Below are positions 1-7,352 of a stretch of DNA of 17,431 nt, piece after piece. This DNA comes from Peptococcaceae bacterium. GTDB taxonomy: Bacteria; Bacillota; Desulfotomaculia; Desulfotomaculales; Desulfocucumaceae. Positions within the stretch are counted from its first letter, which is position 1, and the number at the start of each line of letters is the position of its first letter. Under the pieces are notes generated by a model. It was not told the DNA's origin, ran no database searches, and was given only the letters and a program-made list of their open reading frames with translations. Made by a program: the position numbers and the translations under genes. The stretch lies in assembly GCA_013336365.1 (NCBI GenBank), contig JAAXTT010000019.1:1-17431 (forward strand), written 5' to 3'.

Positions 1-361
1 GATAGTAGTTAATGCTGATGCCCATGGTATACCAATGGAAGATCTATATATTGACCCACTCATGCTTCCGGCAAATGTTGCTCAGGAGCATGGAGTTGAG
101 GTTTTGGAAGCAATTCGTCAGATTAAAGAGCTGGCTCCCGGTGTAAGAACTACCCTTGGTCTTTCCAACACCTCCCAGCGTTGCAGCAATAGGCATTTGC
201 TAAATAGAACCTTTCTGATTATGGCAATGGCAGTAGGCTTGGATTCTGCTATTGCAGACATGGATGATCCTGATCTTGTTGATGCAGTAGCAGCTGCCAA
301 TGTGTTAATGAACAAGGATATTTATTGTGACTCCTTTCTTAAAACCTGCAGACAGAGATAA
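1..361 (+). CDS. acsE: Methyl-H4folate:corrinoid/iron-sulfur protein methyltransferase, C-terminal part
   Basis: The start lies outside the window; the open frame begins at base 2 and ends at TAA 359-361. AcsE moves the methyl group of 5-methyl-tetrahydrofolate to the cobalt of the corrinoid/iron-sulfur protein in the Wood-Ljungdahl pathway. The roughly 119 visible residues match what I recall of the C-terminal half of Moorella AcsE: the stretch PMEDLYIDPLMLPANVAQ, then LGLSNTSQRC, the NRTFL helix and the end YCDSF. This is the pterin-binding TIM-barrel fold shared with dihydropteroate synthase and MetH. The conserved Asn in LGLSN belongs to the pterin/methyl transfer site in this family. It sits 216 bp upstream of mvhD on the same strand, so the methyl donor made by MetF would be used by its neighbour. 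A related corrinoid methyltransferase (MtrH/MtgA type) is less likely because the identity to AcsE is close along the whole visible length. Confidence 0.93.
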   Translation, partial: IVVNADAHGIPMEDLYIDPLMLPANVAQEHGVEVLEAIRQIKELAPGVRTTLGLSNTSQRCSNRHLLNRTFLIMAMAVGLDSAIADMDDPDLVDAVAAANVLMNKDIYCDSFLKTCRQR

Positions 362-380
362 CGCTTAATTATTTATACTT

Positions 381-454
381 GAAAAGGTTGATACTGGTAA
401 AGGCCGGGTGCGTTTCCAGTATCAATCTTTTCCGCCAAAGTGTATTATTTTGGC
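381..454 (+). repeat. Two consecutive hairpins downstream of acsE
   Basis: The first hairpin has arms 381-397 and 416-432: 17 pairs with one G-U, around an 18-base G-rich loop (398-415). The second has arms 434-439 (GCCAAA) and 449-454 (TTTGGC). Neither is followed by a run of T, so a standard rho-independent terminator is not supported. They lie in the 216-bp gap between acsE and mvhD and could act in transcript processing, attenuation or mRNA protection between the two genes. No known riboswitch consensus was recognised. The pairing is seen directly; the role is unknown. Confidence 0.6.
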
Positions 455-497
455 AACTCAAAGGAATTAATCCCTAAATAATATTTTGACAATACTT

Positions 498-529
498 CAG
501 GGTCTTTACTTGATTGGCAATTAACCCTG
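498..529 (+). promoter_or_regulatory. Bulged stem-loop in the mvhD leader
   Basis: Bases 498-502 (CAGGG) pair with 525-529 (CCCTG). An inner stem, 510-515 with 519-524 (TTGATT/AATTAA, one G-U), closes a GGC loop and leaves a seven-base bulge on the 5' side. It ends about 50 bases before the mvhD start codon. A TTGACA at 486-491 resembles a -35 box, but I found no matching -10 at normal spacing, so a separate mvhD promoter is not established. The function is inferred only from position. Confidence 0.35.
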
Positions 530-577
530 GATAATGATAAATTTGTGCTTTACTGATAAGGCAGAGAGGTGGTTAAA

Positions 578-1024
578 ATGGATTTTGAGCCGGTGATAAT
601 TGCATTCTGCTGTCATTATTGAGCATATTCTGCTGCGGACCTGGCAGGTTCCATGAGATTACAGTACTCAACCAATATAAGAATTGTAGAGATGACCTGT
701 ACTGGCAATATAGATCATCGGGTTATTTTGGGCGCCTTTGAAGAGGGTGCCGATGGAGTTTTTGTTGCCGGTTGTATGGAGGGTGATTGTCACTTCCTTA
801 AGGGCAATATTAGAGCAAGAAAACGGGTTAATGCTGTTAAAAAGCTGTTGGATGAAATAGGAGTTGGGGGAGATCGGTTAGAAATGTATAATCTTTCCTC
901 AGCCCAAGGAGCAAGATTTGCTGAAATTGCTAATGAAATGACTGCCCGGATAAAGGAGTTAGGGCCTAATCCTCTAAAGGAGGCAGGTATTTCCAATAAC
1001 TTAAAAGGGGGCGATGTGACATGA
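578..1024 (+). CDS. mvhD: MvhD-family hydrogenase/Hdr iron-sulfur subunit, predicted selenoprotein (UGA = Sec at residue 15)
   Basis: MvhD carries a [2Fe-2S] cluster and passes electrons to HdrA. In Moorella it is part of the MetFV-HdrABC-MvhD methylene-H4folate reductase. From ATG 578, with a strong ribosome site AGAGGTGG (565-572) five bases upstream, the frame reads MDFEPVIIAFCCHY, then TGA (620-622), then AYSAADLAGSMRLQY. It stays open to TGA 1022-1024, 148 residues in all. MvhD proteins have the N-terminal pattern FCCNWCxYAGADLAG, so the TGA replaces a conserved Cys. Later landmarks are TCTG, VAGCMEGDCHFLKGN and the ELGPNPL tail. A start at internal ATG 653 would give 123 residues lacking the CC motif, and it has no good ribosome site. 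A SECIS-like hairpin follows the TGA. Its stop overlaps metV by four bases. Alternatives are a nonsense mutation or sequencing error, but flanking conservation and the hairpin favour selenocysteine, as in VhuD of Methanococcus-type methanogens. Confidence 0.87.
620..652 (+). promoter_or_regulatory. UGA codon plus candidate bacterial SECIS element
   Basis: The in-frame TGA at 620-622 is followed by a compact hairpin. Bases 637-639 (GGA) pair with 650-652 (TCC), and 640-642 (CCT) pair with 646-648 (AGG). There is an unpaired T at 649 and an apical GGC loop at 643-645. The loop lies about 20 bases after the TGA, and G occupies its first two positions. Both points fit the general bacterial SECIS description: a short stem, a small G-containing loop, roughly 16-37 bases from the UGA. 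The hairpin is inside the coding sequence, as expected for SelB-dependent decoding in bacteria. The pairing is seen directly; SelB binding is inferred. Confidence 0.7.
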
Positions 1025-1689
1025 TTATTGCCCAGCAAAAACCTATTCAGGAAATTGCTGAAATGATTGCAGAGTATAAAAAAGTGGCATTTATTGGCTG
1101 TGCCGGTTGTGTGACAGTCTGTCTTTCCGGCGGTGAAAAGGAAACGGAAATTTTAGCCACTGCCATGAGAATTAAGAGGAAGCTGGAAGGAAATCCGTTG
1201 GAAACAGTGACCCATACAGCTACTCGCCAATGTGACCCGGAATATGTTGAGGCTTTAGAGGATGTTATTAAGGATGTAGATGCAGTTGTGTCCTTAGCCT
1301 GTGGTGTCGGGGTTCAATATTTGGCAGAACGCTTTGACAATTGGATAGTACCGGCTCTAAACACCAATTTTGCAGGGGGCTCCCGGGAACATGGAGTTTG
1401 GGAGGAAAACTGTGGAATGTGTGGGAATTGCATACTTGACAAAACAGGTGGAATATGTCCAATCGTAAGATGCTCCAAAAGCATCTTAAATGGCCCTTGT
1501 GGCGGTTCCCAAAATGGCAAGTGTGAGATTGACAAGGAAGTGGACTGTGCCTGGCAGCTTATTTATGAGCGTATGAAAAAAATGGGCAAGCTCGAAAAGC
1601 TTATGGAGATAGAACCTCCAAAGGACTGGTCCACCTCCAGAGATGGTGGTCCCCGCAAATCCGTCAGGGAGGATGTGATGATAGGATGA
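1021..1689 (+). CDS. metV: Methylene-tetrahydrofolate reductase small subunit MetV
   Basis: MetV is the Cys-rich partner of MetF in acetogen-type methylene-H4folate reductases and links the flavin subunit to an electron-donating module. This 222-residue protein begins with KKVAFIGCAGCVTVCLSGG (Cys 27, 30, 34). It carries a second Cys group in its second half: C131, C134 and C137 in CGMCGNC, then ICPIVRC, GPCGG and GKCEID. That arrangement is typical of the MetV / methylene-H4folate reductase C-terminal-domain family, and the cysteines are taken to bind metal or Fe-S centres. The start ATG 1021 overlaps the mvhD stop (ATGA), and the stop at 1687-1689 overlaps the metF start in the same way. 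Tight translational coupling and fixed stoichiometry of the three subunits are therefore likely. The family assignment is confident; the exact cofactors cannot be read from the sequence. Confidence 0.92.
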   Translation: MIIAQQKPIQEIAEMIAEYKKVAFIGCAGCVTVCLSGGEKETEILATAMRIKRKLEGNPLETVTHTATRQCDPEYVEALEDVIKDVDAVVSLACGVGVQYLAERFDNWIVPALNTNFAGGSREHGVWEENCGMCGNCILDKTGGICPIVRCSKSILNGPCGGSQNGKCEIDKEVDCAWQLIYERMKKMGKLEKLMEIEPPKDWSTSRDGGPRKSVREDVMIG

Positions 1690-2606
1690 ATTATTTAAGC
1701 AAGCTTCACCAGACACTGGACAGCGGTAAATTTGCTGTAACCGCGGAAATCGGACCTCCAAAGCATTCCTCAGCAGAGGGGATTATGCATCATTGTGATA
1801 TGCTGAAAAATCATGTGGATGCCACCAATATTACCGATTGTCAAACTGCTATAGTGCGAATGAGCAGTATAGCTGCCGGTGTACATATAAAAAAGGGTGG
1901 AATAGAGCCTATTATCCAAATGACTTGCCGTGATCGCAATAGGATTGCCATGCAGTCAGATTTAATGGGGGCTTATAGCTTGGGAATGAGGAATGTCTTA
2001 TGTCTTGCCGGGGATCATCAGAGGTTTGGTAATCATCCCGGCTCCAAGAATGTGTATGACATAGACTCTATGCAGCTGATTTATCTTTTGCGCCAGATGA
2101 GAGATGAGAAAAAATTCTTTTCCGGTGAGGAAATCAAGGAGCATCAGCCTGAATTTTACATAGGCGCAGTTGCTAACCCTTTTGCCGACCCTTTTGAGTT
2201 CAGAGTAGACCGATTGGAAAAAAAGGTTGAAGCTGGTGCACAGTTTATTCAAACCCAATGTATCTTCGATATGGAGAGATTTGAAAGATTTATGGAGTTG
2301 GTTAGGGAAAGAGGTATTGACCAGAGAGTTCATATATTGGCAGGGGTAACTCCCTTAAAGAGCTGGAGAGCTGCACAGTATATACAGACCGGTGTGGCCG
2401 GCATGATGGTTCCGGACTCCTTGATTGAGAGACTTAAGAATGCGGAAGACCCTAAAAAAGAAGGGGTCAACATCTGCGTTGAAGATATAAAGCACATTAA
2501 GGAAAATATTAAGGGTGTTCATGGGGTTCATATTATGGCAATAGCTTGGGAAGAGGTAGTGCCTGAAATTGTGGAAAGGACAGGACTTTTCCCAAGACCG
2601 GTTTGA
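1686..2606 (+). CDS. metF: 5,10-methylene-tetrahydrofolate reductase
   Basis: MetF reduces 5,10-methylene-H4folate to 5-methyl-H4folate on FAD, the last reductive step of the methyl branch before AcsE. The 306-residue protein is a full-length MTHFR TIM barrel. AEIGPPK near residues 20-26 contains the catalytic Glu21. DATNITDCQTA follows, then QMTCRDRNR, VLCLAGDHQ (the flavin-contact loop, with Asp) and FIQTQCIFD. HILAGVTPL and MVPDSLIERL come near the end. It lacks the regulatory extension of eukaryotic enzymes and, like other acetogen MetF proteins, is expected to receive electrons through MetV and an Hdr module rather than directly from NAD(P)H. It is the last gene of the plus-strand unit and is followed by a strong terminator. 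Confidence 0.96.
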   Translation: MNYLSKLHQTLDSGKFAVTAEIGPPKHSSAEGIMHHCDMLKNHVDATNITDCQTAIVRMSSIAAGVHIKKGGIEPIIQMTCRDRNRIAMQSDLMGAYSLGMRNVLCLAGDHQRFGNHPGSKNVYDIDSMQLIYLLRQMRDEKKFFSGEEIKEHQPEFYIGAVANPFADPFEFRVDRLEKKVEAGAQFIQTQCIFDMERFERFMELVRERGIDQRVHILAGVTPLKSWRAAQYIQTGVAGMMVPDSLIERLKNAEDPKKEGVNICVEDIKHIKENIKGVHGVHIMAIAWEEVVPEIVERTGLFPRPV

Positions 2607-2630
2607 TGATGGAAATCATGTAGGTTTCTA

Positions 2631-2665
2631 AAGCGCTGATACTTTAAAAGTATCAGCGCTTTTTT
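2631..2665 (+). terminator. Rho-independent terminator between metF and hdrA
   Basis: A perfect 14-bp stem (2631-2644 with 2648-2661) has a three-base loop and leads into a run of six T (2660-2665). It ends the mvhD-metV-metF transcript. On the minus strand the hairpin is followed by only three T before other bases, so termination of the convergent hdrCBA transcript here is possible but weaker. Confidence 0.93.
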
Positions 2666-2668
2666 AAA

Positions 2669-5600
2669 CTAGTCATTAAACATTCCGCAAATAGAGGCAT
2701 CATACTGCTCATCTGAATAGCCCTGGAGGGTAATTGCTTTATTAGGACATTCTCCCGCACAGGATCCGCAGCCATGACAAAGTACAGCCTCTATCTCAAC
2801 CCGACTATTTTTCACCTTAGGTGCACCATAGGGACATAGCCGCACACAGGTAAGACAGGCAGCACATTTCTTTTTGTCCACTACAGCCACGACACCTTGG
2901 GATTCAAGGGTTTTGCGGCTGAGGAGAGTAGAGGCTCTTCCTGCTGCTGCTTTACCTTGAGTTATTGATCCCTCCATACTTTTAGGGCCATGTGCCAGTC
3001 CACAGATATATATGCCATCAACTGAAGAGTCTACCGGACGTAACTTCACATGGGCCTCAAGGAAGAAACCATCAGCATTAAGAGGAACCTTAAATATTTT
3101 TGAAAGGGCATTATTGCTTTCTGCAGGAATAATAGCCTCCGCAAGAACCAACAGATCAGCATCAATATTTATCATTTCTTTCAAAACCGGATCAACGAAG
3201 GAAACAGATATATTTTGTTGATTTTCAGATGAAACCTCCGGTTTGCTGTCTGAGCTGTATTCTACAAAGACAACACCTTGAGAGCGGGCCTTATAATAAA
3301 GATCCTCTTTAAAGCCATAGGTTCTTATATCCCGATACAACACAGTTATATTGGCCTCAGGATTTATTTTTTTAATTTTCAGAGCCATTTTCATGGTTCT
3401 TGTGCAACAAACACGGCTACAGTACGGCCGTTGATTATCTCTTGAACCTACACATTGAATCATAACTATATTCTGAGCATCTTTAAGCCTTGAATCCTTG
3501 TTTATGAAAGCCTCCTCAAGATCGGCATGATTCAAAACTCGGGATGTCTGGCCATATTGATACTCCTCGGGCTTTAAACCATTGCCTCCGGTAGCAATTA
3601 TTGCAGCTCCGTGGGTGATTATGCTACCATCGTTAAGAGTAGTTGAGTAGTTACCAATATACCCGGAGACATCAGTTACTGTACTGTTGTAATATGTTTT
3701 TATTAAGGGATGGGTTGTTACCGCATTGATCTTCTCAGCTAGGTGTTTTTGGATATCCTCTCCATTAAAGCCCTCACTGACCTTTAGGGCCAAGCCACCC
3801 AGTTTTTCAGTGTTTTCAACCAAATGTACCAGATAACCCTGATCTGCCAAACAAAGAGCTGCTGATATGCCGGATATTCCCCCTCCGAGAATTAAACAGG
3901 AGGGGGTAACTCCTACAATAACAGATTCTGTAGGCTTTAAGGTAGCAGCCTTTGAAACAGCCATTTTCATTAAGTCAGTAGCCTTGGTTGTTGCCTTGTC
4001 ATGATTATCCCGGTGAACCCAGGAGCATTGGTCTCTGATGTTTGCCATTTCAAAAAGCTGTTTATTCAATCCTGCATCTCTTAAGGTGTCTTGGAAAAGA
4101 CTGCGATGGGTTCTTGGACTGCAGGATGCTACAACAACCCTGTTTAAATTATGTTCTTTTATTAAATCCTTTATCCTGTCTAAGCTATCCTGAGAACAGG
4201 CATACATGGTTTCTTGAGCATAGGCAACATTTTCTAACCCGCCGGCAATCTCTGTCACTGCCGGGACATCAACCACTGAGGCTATATTAGTACCACACCT
4301 GCAGACAATCACTCCGATTCTGGGATCCTGACCTGCCACCTCAGTTTCTGCCGGGTAGGTTTTTTCAGTAACCAAGGTATTTCTGCTTGAACTCAGAAAG
4401 GATGCACACTGACCTGCAGCTGCGCTGGCCTGCATTACAGATTCAGGAATATCTTTAGGTCCGCTGAAGGCACCGGCAACATAAACTCCGGGTCGCATAG
4501 TATTGACCCCGGAAAGCTCCTGGGTTGCACAAAAATTATAATGATTGAGAGGAATGTCCATAATTCTTGCTAGATCTGCAACGCCCTTTGTGGGTTTCAA
4601 ACCGACAGAAAGAACCACTAGGTCAAAATCCTCTTCTTCAATTTGGTTGTCTGAATTATGATATTGCAGGCGGAGCTGTTTGCTTTGCTGAAGCTCTTTA
4701 ATAGAAGAAATACTGGATTTAATGTATTGGACACCTTGCTCATCCTTGGCTCTATTGTAGTATTTTTCAAAGTCCTTTCCGAAGGCTCTGACATCGATAC
4801 AAAAGATTTTCGTCTCTAAGCCCGGCTGATGCTCCTTGGCTATCAGTGCCTCTTTGGTGGCATACATACAGCAAACAGAAGAACAATAGCCTTGATTAAT
4901 TGTAGTATCACGAGATCCTACACATTGAATAAAGGCTACTTTATTTATTTTGCCACCGTCAGAAATTCTCTCCAGATGTCCACCAAAAGGACCTGATGCA
5001 CTAAGCATGCGTTCAAATTGGAGACTCGTTATTACATTGGGATAAATACCATAGCCATACTCACCTTTAAGCTCAGGGTTAAAGAGTTCTAACCCTGGGC
5101 AAAGGACAATAGCCCCAATATTTACAGTTAAGTTATCATCGGGCATATTATGATCAATAGCTTCAACAGGACACGCTTCGAGACATCTGCCACAAGCCTT
5201 GGGATTTTTCAATCTAAGACATTTTTCAGAATCAACGGCAAAGGCATTGGGATAAGCCTGAGGATAAGGGCGGTAAATAGCCCTTCTAATTCCCAGCTTC
5301 TGATCGAACTCACTGGGAATCTTTACAGGACAGACCTCTGCACAAGCTCCGCAACCAAGGCATTTATCCGGGTCAACAAAGCGGGATTTTTTTAGAACAG
5401 AGGCTTTGAAATTCCCGGGTTCTCCATTTATTTCGACAATCTCAGACTGGGTAAGTATTTCAATATTACGGTGTTTGCCACACTCGACAACCTTTGGTGA
5501 GAGTATGCACATGGAGCAATCATTAGTTGGAAAGGTTTTATCCAGCATTGGCATATGTCCGCCTATGGCAGGAGATCTTTCCACCAGATAAACCTTATAT

Positions 5601-5722
5601 CCTGTGTCAGCCAGGTCAAGAGCAGTCTGTATCCCGGTTATTCCTGCTCCCACTACCATTACTGATCCGAGAATGGTGTTGGTATTTTCAATATTATTGG
5701 TCACGACTGGATAAACCTCCAT
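2669..5722 (-). CDS. hdrA: HdrA-type flavin/iron-sulfur electron-transfer protein, double-length (tandem HdrA fusion)
   Basis: HdrA is the FAD subunit that splits or distributes electrons in heterodisulfide-reductase-type complexes. This protein has 1017 residues, well above the roughly 650 of methanogen HdrA, and looks like two HdrA-like halves. The first half (about 1-445) has GAGITG at 25-30, GGHMPMLDKTFPTNDCSMC, and an inserted ferredoxin region (CLGCGACAEVCP near 120; CGRCLEACP near 180). The second half starts with an HdrA N-terminal domain (IVCRCGTN near 472, VVASCSPRTH). It has a second Rossmann motif, GGGISG, near 613 and no inserted ferredoxin, and ends with CAACLTCVRLCP (about 951) and CHGCGSCAGECP (about 986). 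ATG 5722 lies two bases after the hdrB stop, but the best ribosome site, GGAGG (5716-5720), sits inside the codons that follow. GTG 5704 is therefore an alternative start removing six residues. The large Moorella MetFV-associated HdrA is the closest functional model. Confidence 0.93.
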   Translation of the reverse strand: MEVYPVVTNNIENTNTILGSVMVVGAGITGIQTALDLADTGYKVYLVERSPAIGGHMPMLDKTFPTNDCSMCILSPKVVECGKHRNIEILTQSEIVEINGEPGNFKASVLKKSRFVDPDKCLGCGACAEVCPVKIPSEFDQKLGIRRAIYRPYPQAYPNAFAVDSEKCLRLKNPKACGRCLEACPVEAIDHNMPDDNLTVNIGAIVLCPGLELFNPELKGEYGYGIYPNVITSLQFERMLSASGPFGGHLERISDGGKINKVAFIQCVGSRDTTINQGYCSSVCCMYATKEALIAKEHQPGLETKIFCIDVRAFGKDFEKYYNRAKDEQGVQYIKSSISSIKELQQSKQLRLQYHNSDNQIEEEDFDLVVLSVGLKPTKGVADLARIMDIPLNHYNFCATQELSGVNTMRPGVYVAGAFSGPKDIPESVMQASAAAGQCASFLSSSRNTLVTEKTYPAETEVAGQDPRIGVIVCRCGTNIASVVDVPAVTEIAGGLENVAYAQETMYACSQDSLDRIKDLIKEHNLNRVVVASCSPRTHRSLFQDTLRDAGLNKQLFEMANIRDQCSWVHRDNHDKATTKATDLMKMAVSKAATLKPTESVIVGVTPSCLILGGGISGISAALCLADQGYLVHLVENTEKLGGLALKVSEGFNGEDIQKHLAEKINAVTTHPLIKTYYNSTVTDVSGYIGNYSTTLNDGSIITHGAAIIATGGNGLKPEEYQYGQTSRVLNHADLEEAFINKDSRLKDAQNIVMIQCVGSRDNQRPYCSRVCCTRTMKMALKIKKINPEANITVLYRDIRTYGFKEDLYYKARSQGVVFVEYSSDSKPEVSSENQQNISVSFVDPVLKEMINIDADLLVLAEAIIPAESNNALSKIFKVPLNADGFFLEAHVKLRPVDSSVDGIYICGLAHGPKSMEGSITQGKAAAGRASTLLSRKTLESQGVVAVVDKKKCAACLTCVRLCPYGAPKVKNSRVEIEAVLCHGCGSCAGECPNKAITLQGYSDEQYDASICGMFND

Positions 5723-5724
5723 AA

Positions 5725-6573
5725 TCAGATTAAAGACAAAGACTTTAATAATTGACGAGGATCAACTATATGTTTGGCGAACCAATCCTTGCATTCGGGT
5801 ATGCCTAAAGCAAGAGCAATTAATTCTGTAAAATAAAATACCGGCATATTACTATTGCTCTCATTTCGCCTGACCTCGAGATTCATTTGACAAAGAGGAC
5901 AGGCTGTGACTATTGCATTGGCACCGGCTTCTGCTGCCATATCAACAATTCTTGCAACCATTTTATTAACAGTGCCGGTAGCGGTAAGGCTTAAGCTTGC
6001 TCCACAGCACTCAGTTTTATATGACCAGCGTACTGGTTCAGCACCTATAGCTTTCATTACAGTATCCATCGAATCAGGATTTTCAGGATTTTCGAAGCAT
6101 ATTTCTGGCGGTCTGACTGTTAAGCACCCATAATAACAGGCCAACTTAAGGCCTGACAGATTTTTTTTCACCTTGCTTTTGAGTTCTTCCTTGGGCAATT
6201 TTTTTGCAAAAAGCTCCAGTACAGAAACTATTTCCAGCTTGCCTTCATAGTTAAAATCGGCAATATCCTCAATTTCTTTTCTTTCCTCAGGATTATTTCT
6301 GAGCAGCAAATCCGTCTTTTTTAGTCTGCTGTAGCATGAGGCACAGGGTACAACAATGTCATTGCCAGCATTTTGTGCCAAAGAGATATTGATGGCAGGA
6401 AGGGCATAGGATAGCTTGTGGTTGGTACTATGGGCTGAGGTTGCACCACAGCATACCCAATCCTCAATTTCATTTAAGGTTATCCCAAGAGCTTTGGCTA
6501 CAGCCATAGCAGACTGATTATATTCTTTTGCACTGGATTCCAATGAGCATCCGGGGTAGTAAGAAAATTCCAA
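5725..6573 (-). CDS. hdrB: HdrB-type CCG-domain iron-sulfur subunit
   Basis: HdrB is the catalytic subunit of heterodisulfide reductases, where two CCG domains hold unusual [4Fe-4S] clusters. Here it would form the core between HdrC and HdrA in a MetFV-linked complex, and its substrate is unknown because acetogens do not use CoM/CoB disulfide. The 282 residues contain two complete CCG motifs: Cys9, Cys41-Cys42, C77xxC80; then Cys146/Cys150, Cys189-Cys190, C225xxC228. All ligand cysteines are present, so active-site-like clusters are expected. The start is TTG 6573, chosen because GGAGGT (6581-6586) lies seven bases upstream. It follows hdrC by 25 bases and is two bases from the hdrA ATG, so the three genes form one operon. 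Confidence 0.94.
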   Translation of the reverse strand: MEFSYYPGCSLESSAKEYNQSAMAVAKALGITLNEIEDWVCCGATSAHSTNHKLSYALPAINISLAQNAGNDIVVPCASCYSRLKKTDLLLRNNPEERKEIEDIADFNYEGKLEIVSVLELFAKKLPKEELKSKVKKNLSGLKLACYYGCLTVRPPEICFENPENPDSMDTVMKAIGAEPVRWSYKTECCGASLSLTATGTVNKMVARIVDMAAEAGANAIVTACPLCQMNLEVRRNESNSNMPVFYFTELIALALGIPECKDWFAKHIVDPRQLLKSLSLI

Positions 6574-6598
6574 TTATTCCACCTCCAAGGAAGGTATG

Positions 6599-7156
6599 TC
6601 ATTTTTGTTTATTAGCGGTTCTGGTAAAAACTCTGCTCAGTCGTGCCCTATCCTTTGTTCTTTTGGGCAATATATGAAGCTTTCCTTTTACAAACATTTT
6701 CATGCCAAGGTCAATATCAGAGAATAGGTCCATGGTTTTAATTTTATAGGTCATCATCATAGTTGCTTCATGAACTCTGCCATTTAATTTTACCGATCCT
6801 AAAAAACTATCATGAAATTTTTTCACATTTTTCACACTGACAATATTTTTGCTTATGGCCATCGCCTTTAAACAATCCATTACCTCAGCCATATTAATGC
6901 CATTTGGGCACCTTGCACCACAGATTTCGCAGCTGGAACAAAGCCAGATCATATTACTGTCTAAAACCTTGTCAATCAATCCATGCTGAATAAGACGAAT
7001 AATCTGGTTTGGAGAATAGTCAGTAAATCTGCCCATAGAGCATCCGGCAGCACATTTTTGGCATTGAAAGCATAACTCAATGGGCTGTCCGGATTTATCT
7101 ATTATCTCTTCAATTAACGAGGAAGTGTTTCCCACTGCCTGGTTGCTTTGCAACAC
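6599..7156 (-). CDS. hdrC: HdrC-type 2x[4Fe-4S] ferredoxin-like subunit
   Basis: HdrC relays electrons from HdrA to HdrB. Two cluster motifs are clear: CFQCQKCAAGC (Cys 29, 32, 35, 39) and CSSCEICGARCP (Cys 73, 76, 79, 83), followed by the usual helical C-terminal part. The open frame can be extended to TTG 7171, but those codons contain the ribosome site AAGGAG (7163-7168), so I take GTG 7156, six bases downstream; TTG 7153 is also possible. The result is 185 residues, a normal HdrC size. It is the first gene of hdrC-hdrB-hdrA, behind a good promoter at 7279-7307 and a leader of about 115 bases. Confidence 0.92.
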   Translation of the reverse strand: MLQSNQAVGNTSSLIEEIIDKSGQPIELCFQCQKCAAGCSMGRFTDYSPNQIIRLIQHGLIDKVLDSNMIWLCSSCEICGARCPNGINMAEVMDCLKAMAISKNIVSVKNVKKFHDSFLGSVKLNGRVHEATMMMTYKIKTMDLFSDIDLGMKMFVKGKLHILPKRTKDRARLSRVFTRTANKQK

Positions 7157-7278
7157 GATCCTCTCCTTCAAAAGAAATTCCGGTTATTATTTTACAGGTA
7201 ATAAGTACCCGGATTAATAATATTGCTAGTGCAGATATGGCAAATTTTTACCTGTCTAATTTGTCGCATATTTCACTA

Positions 7279-7307
7279 ATTGTAGATTTTTGCCTTGTTC
7301 ATGTCAA
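7279..7307 (-). promoter_or_regulatory. Sigma-A-type promoter of hdrCBA
   Basis: On the minus strand a perfect -35 box TTGACA (7307-7302) is followed by a 17-base spacer and TACAAT (7284-7279), a five-of-six -10 match. Transcription would start near 7272 and read into hdrC after a leader of about 115 bases. No other -35/-10 pair of this quality was seen in the divergent region. Confidence 0.8.
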
Positions 7308-7352
7308 GCTTTTAGTATTTGCGATATAATATTGATGATATTGAAATGTGGA

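Noticed and set aside
381..432. Long hairpin as a rho-independent terminator of acsE
   Set aside because: The stem is strong but is followed by CGCCAAAG rather than a T-run, and the loop is 18 bases.
486..491. TTGACA as the -35 of a separate mvhD promoter
   Set aside because: No -10 box lies 16-19 bases downstream; the best hexamer there matches only three of six positions.
653..1024. MvhD starting at ATG 653 (123 residues)
   Set aside because: It has no good ribosome site and loses the conserved CC-x-x-C/U motif, which is encoded in frame just upstream from ATG 578.
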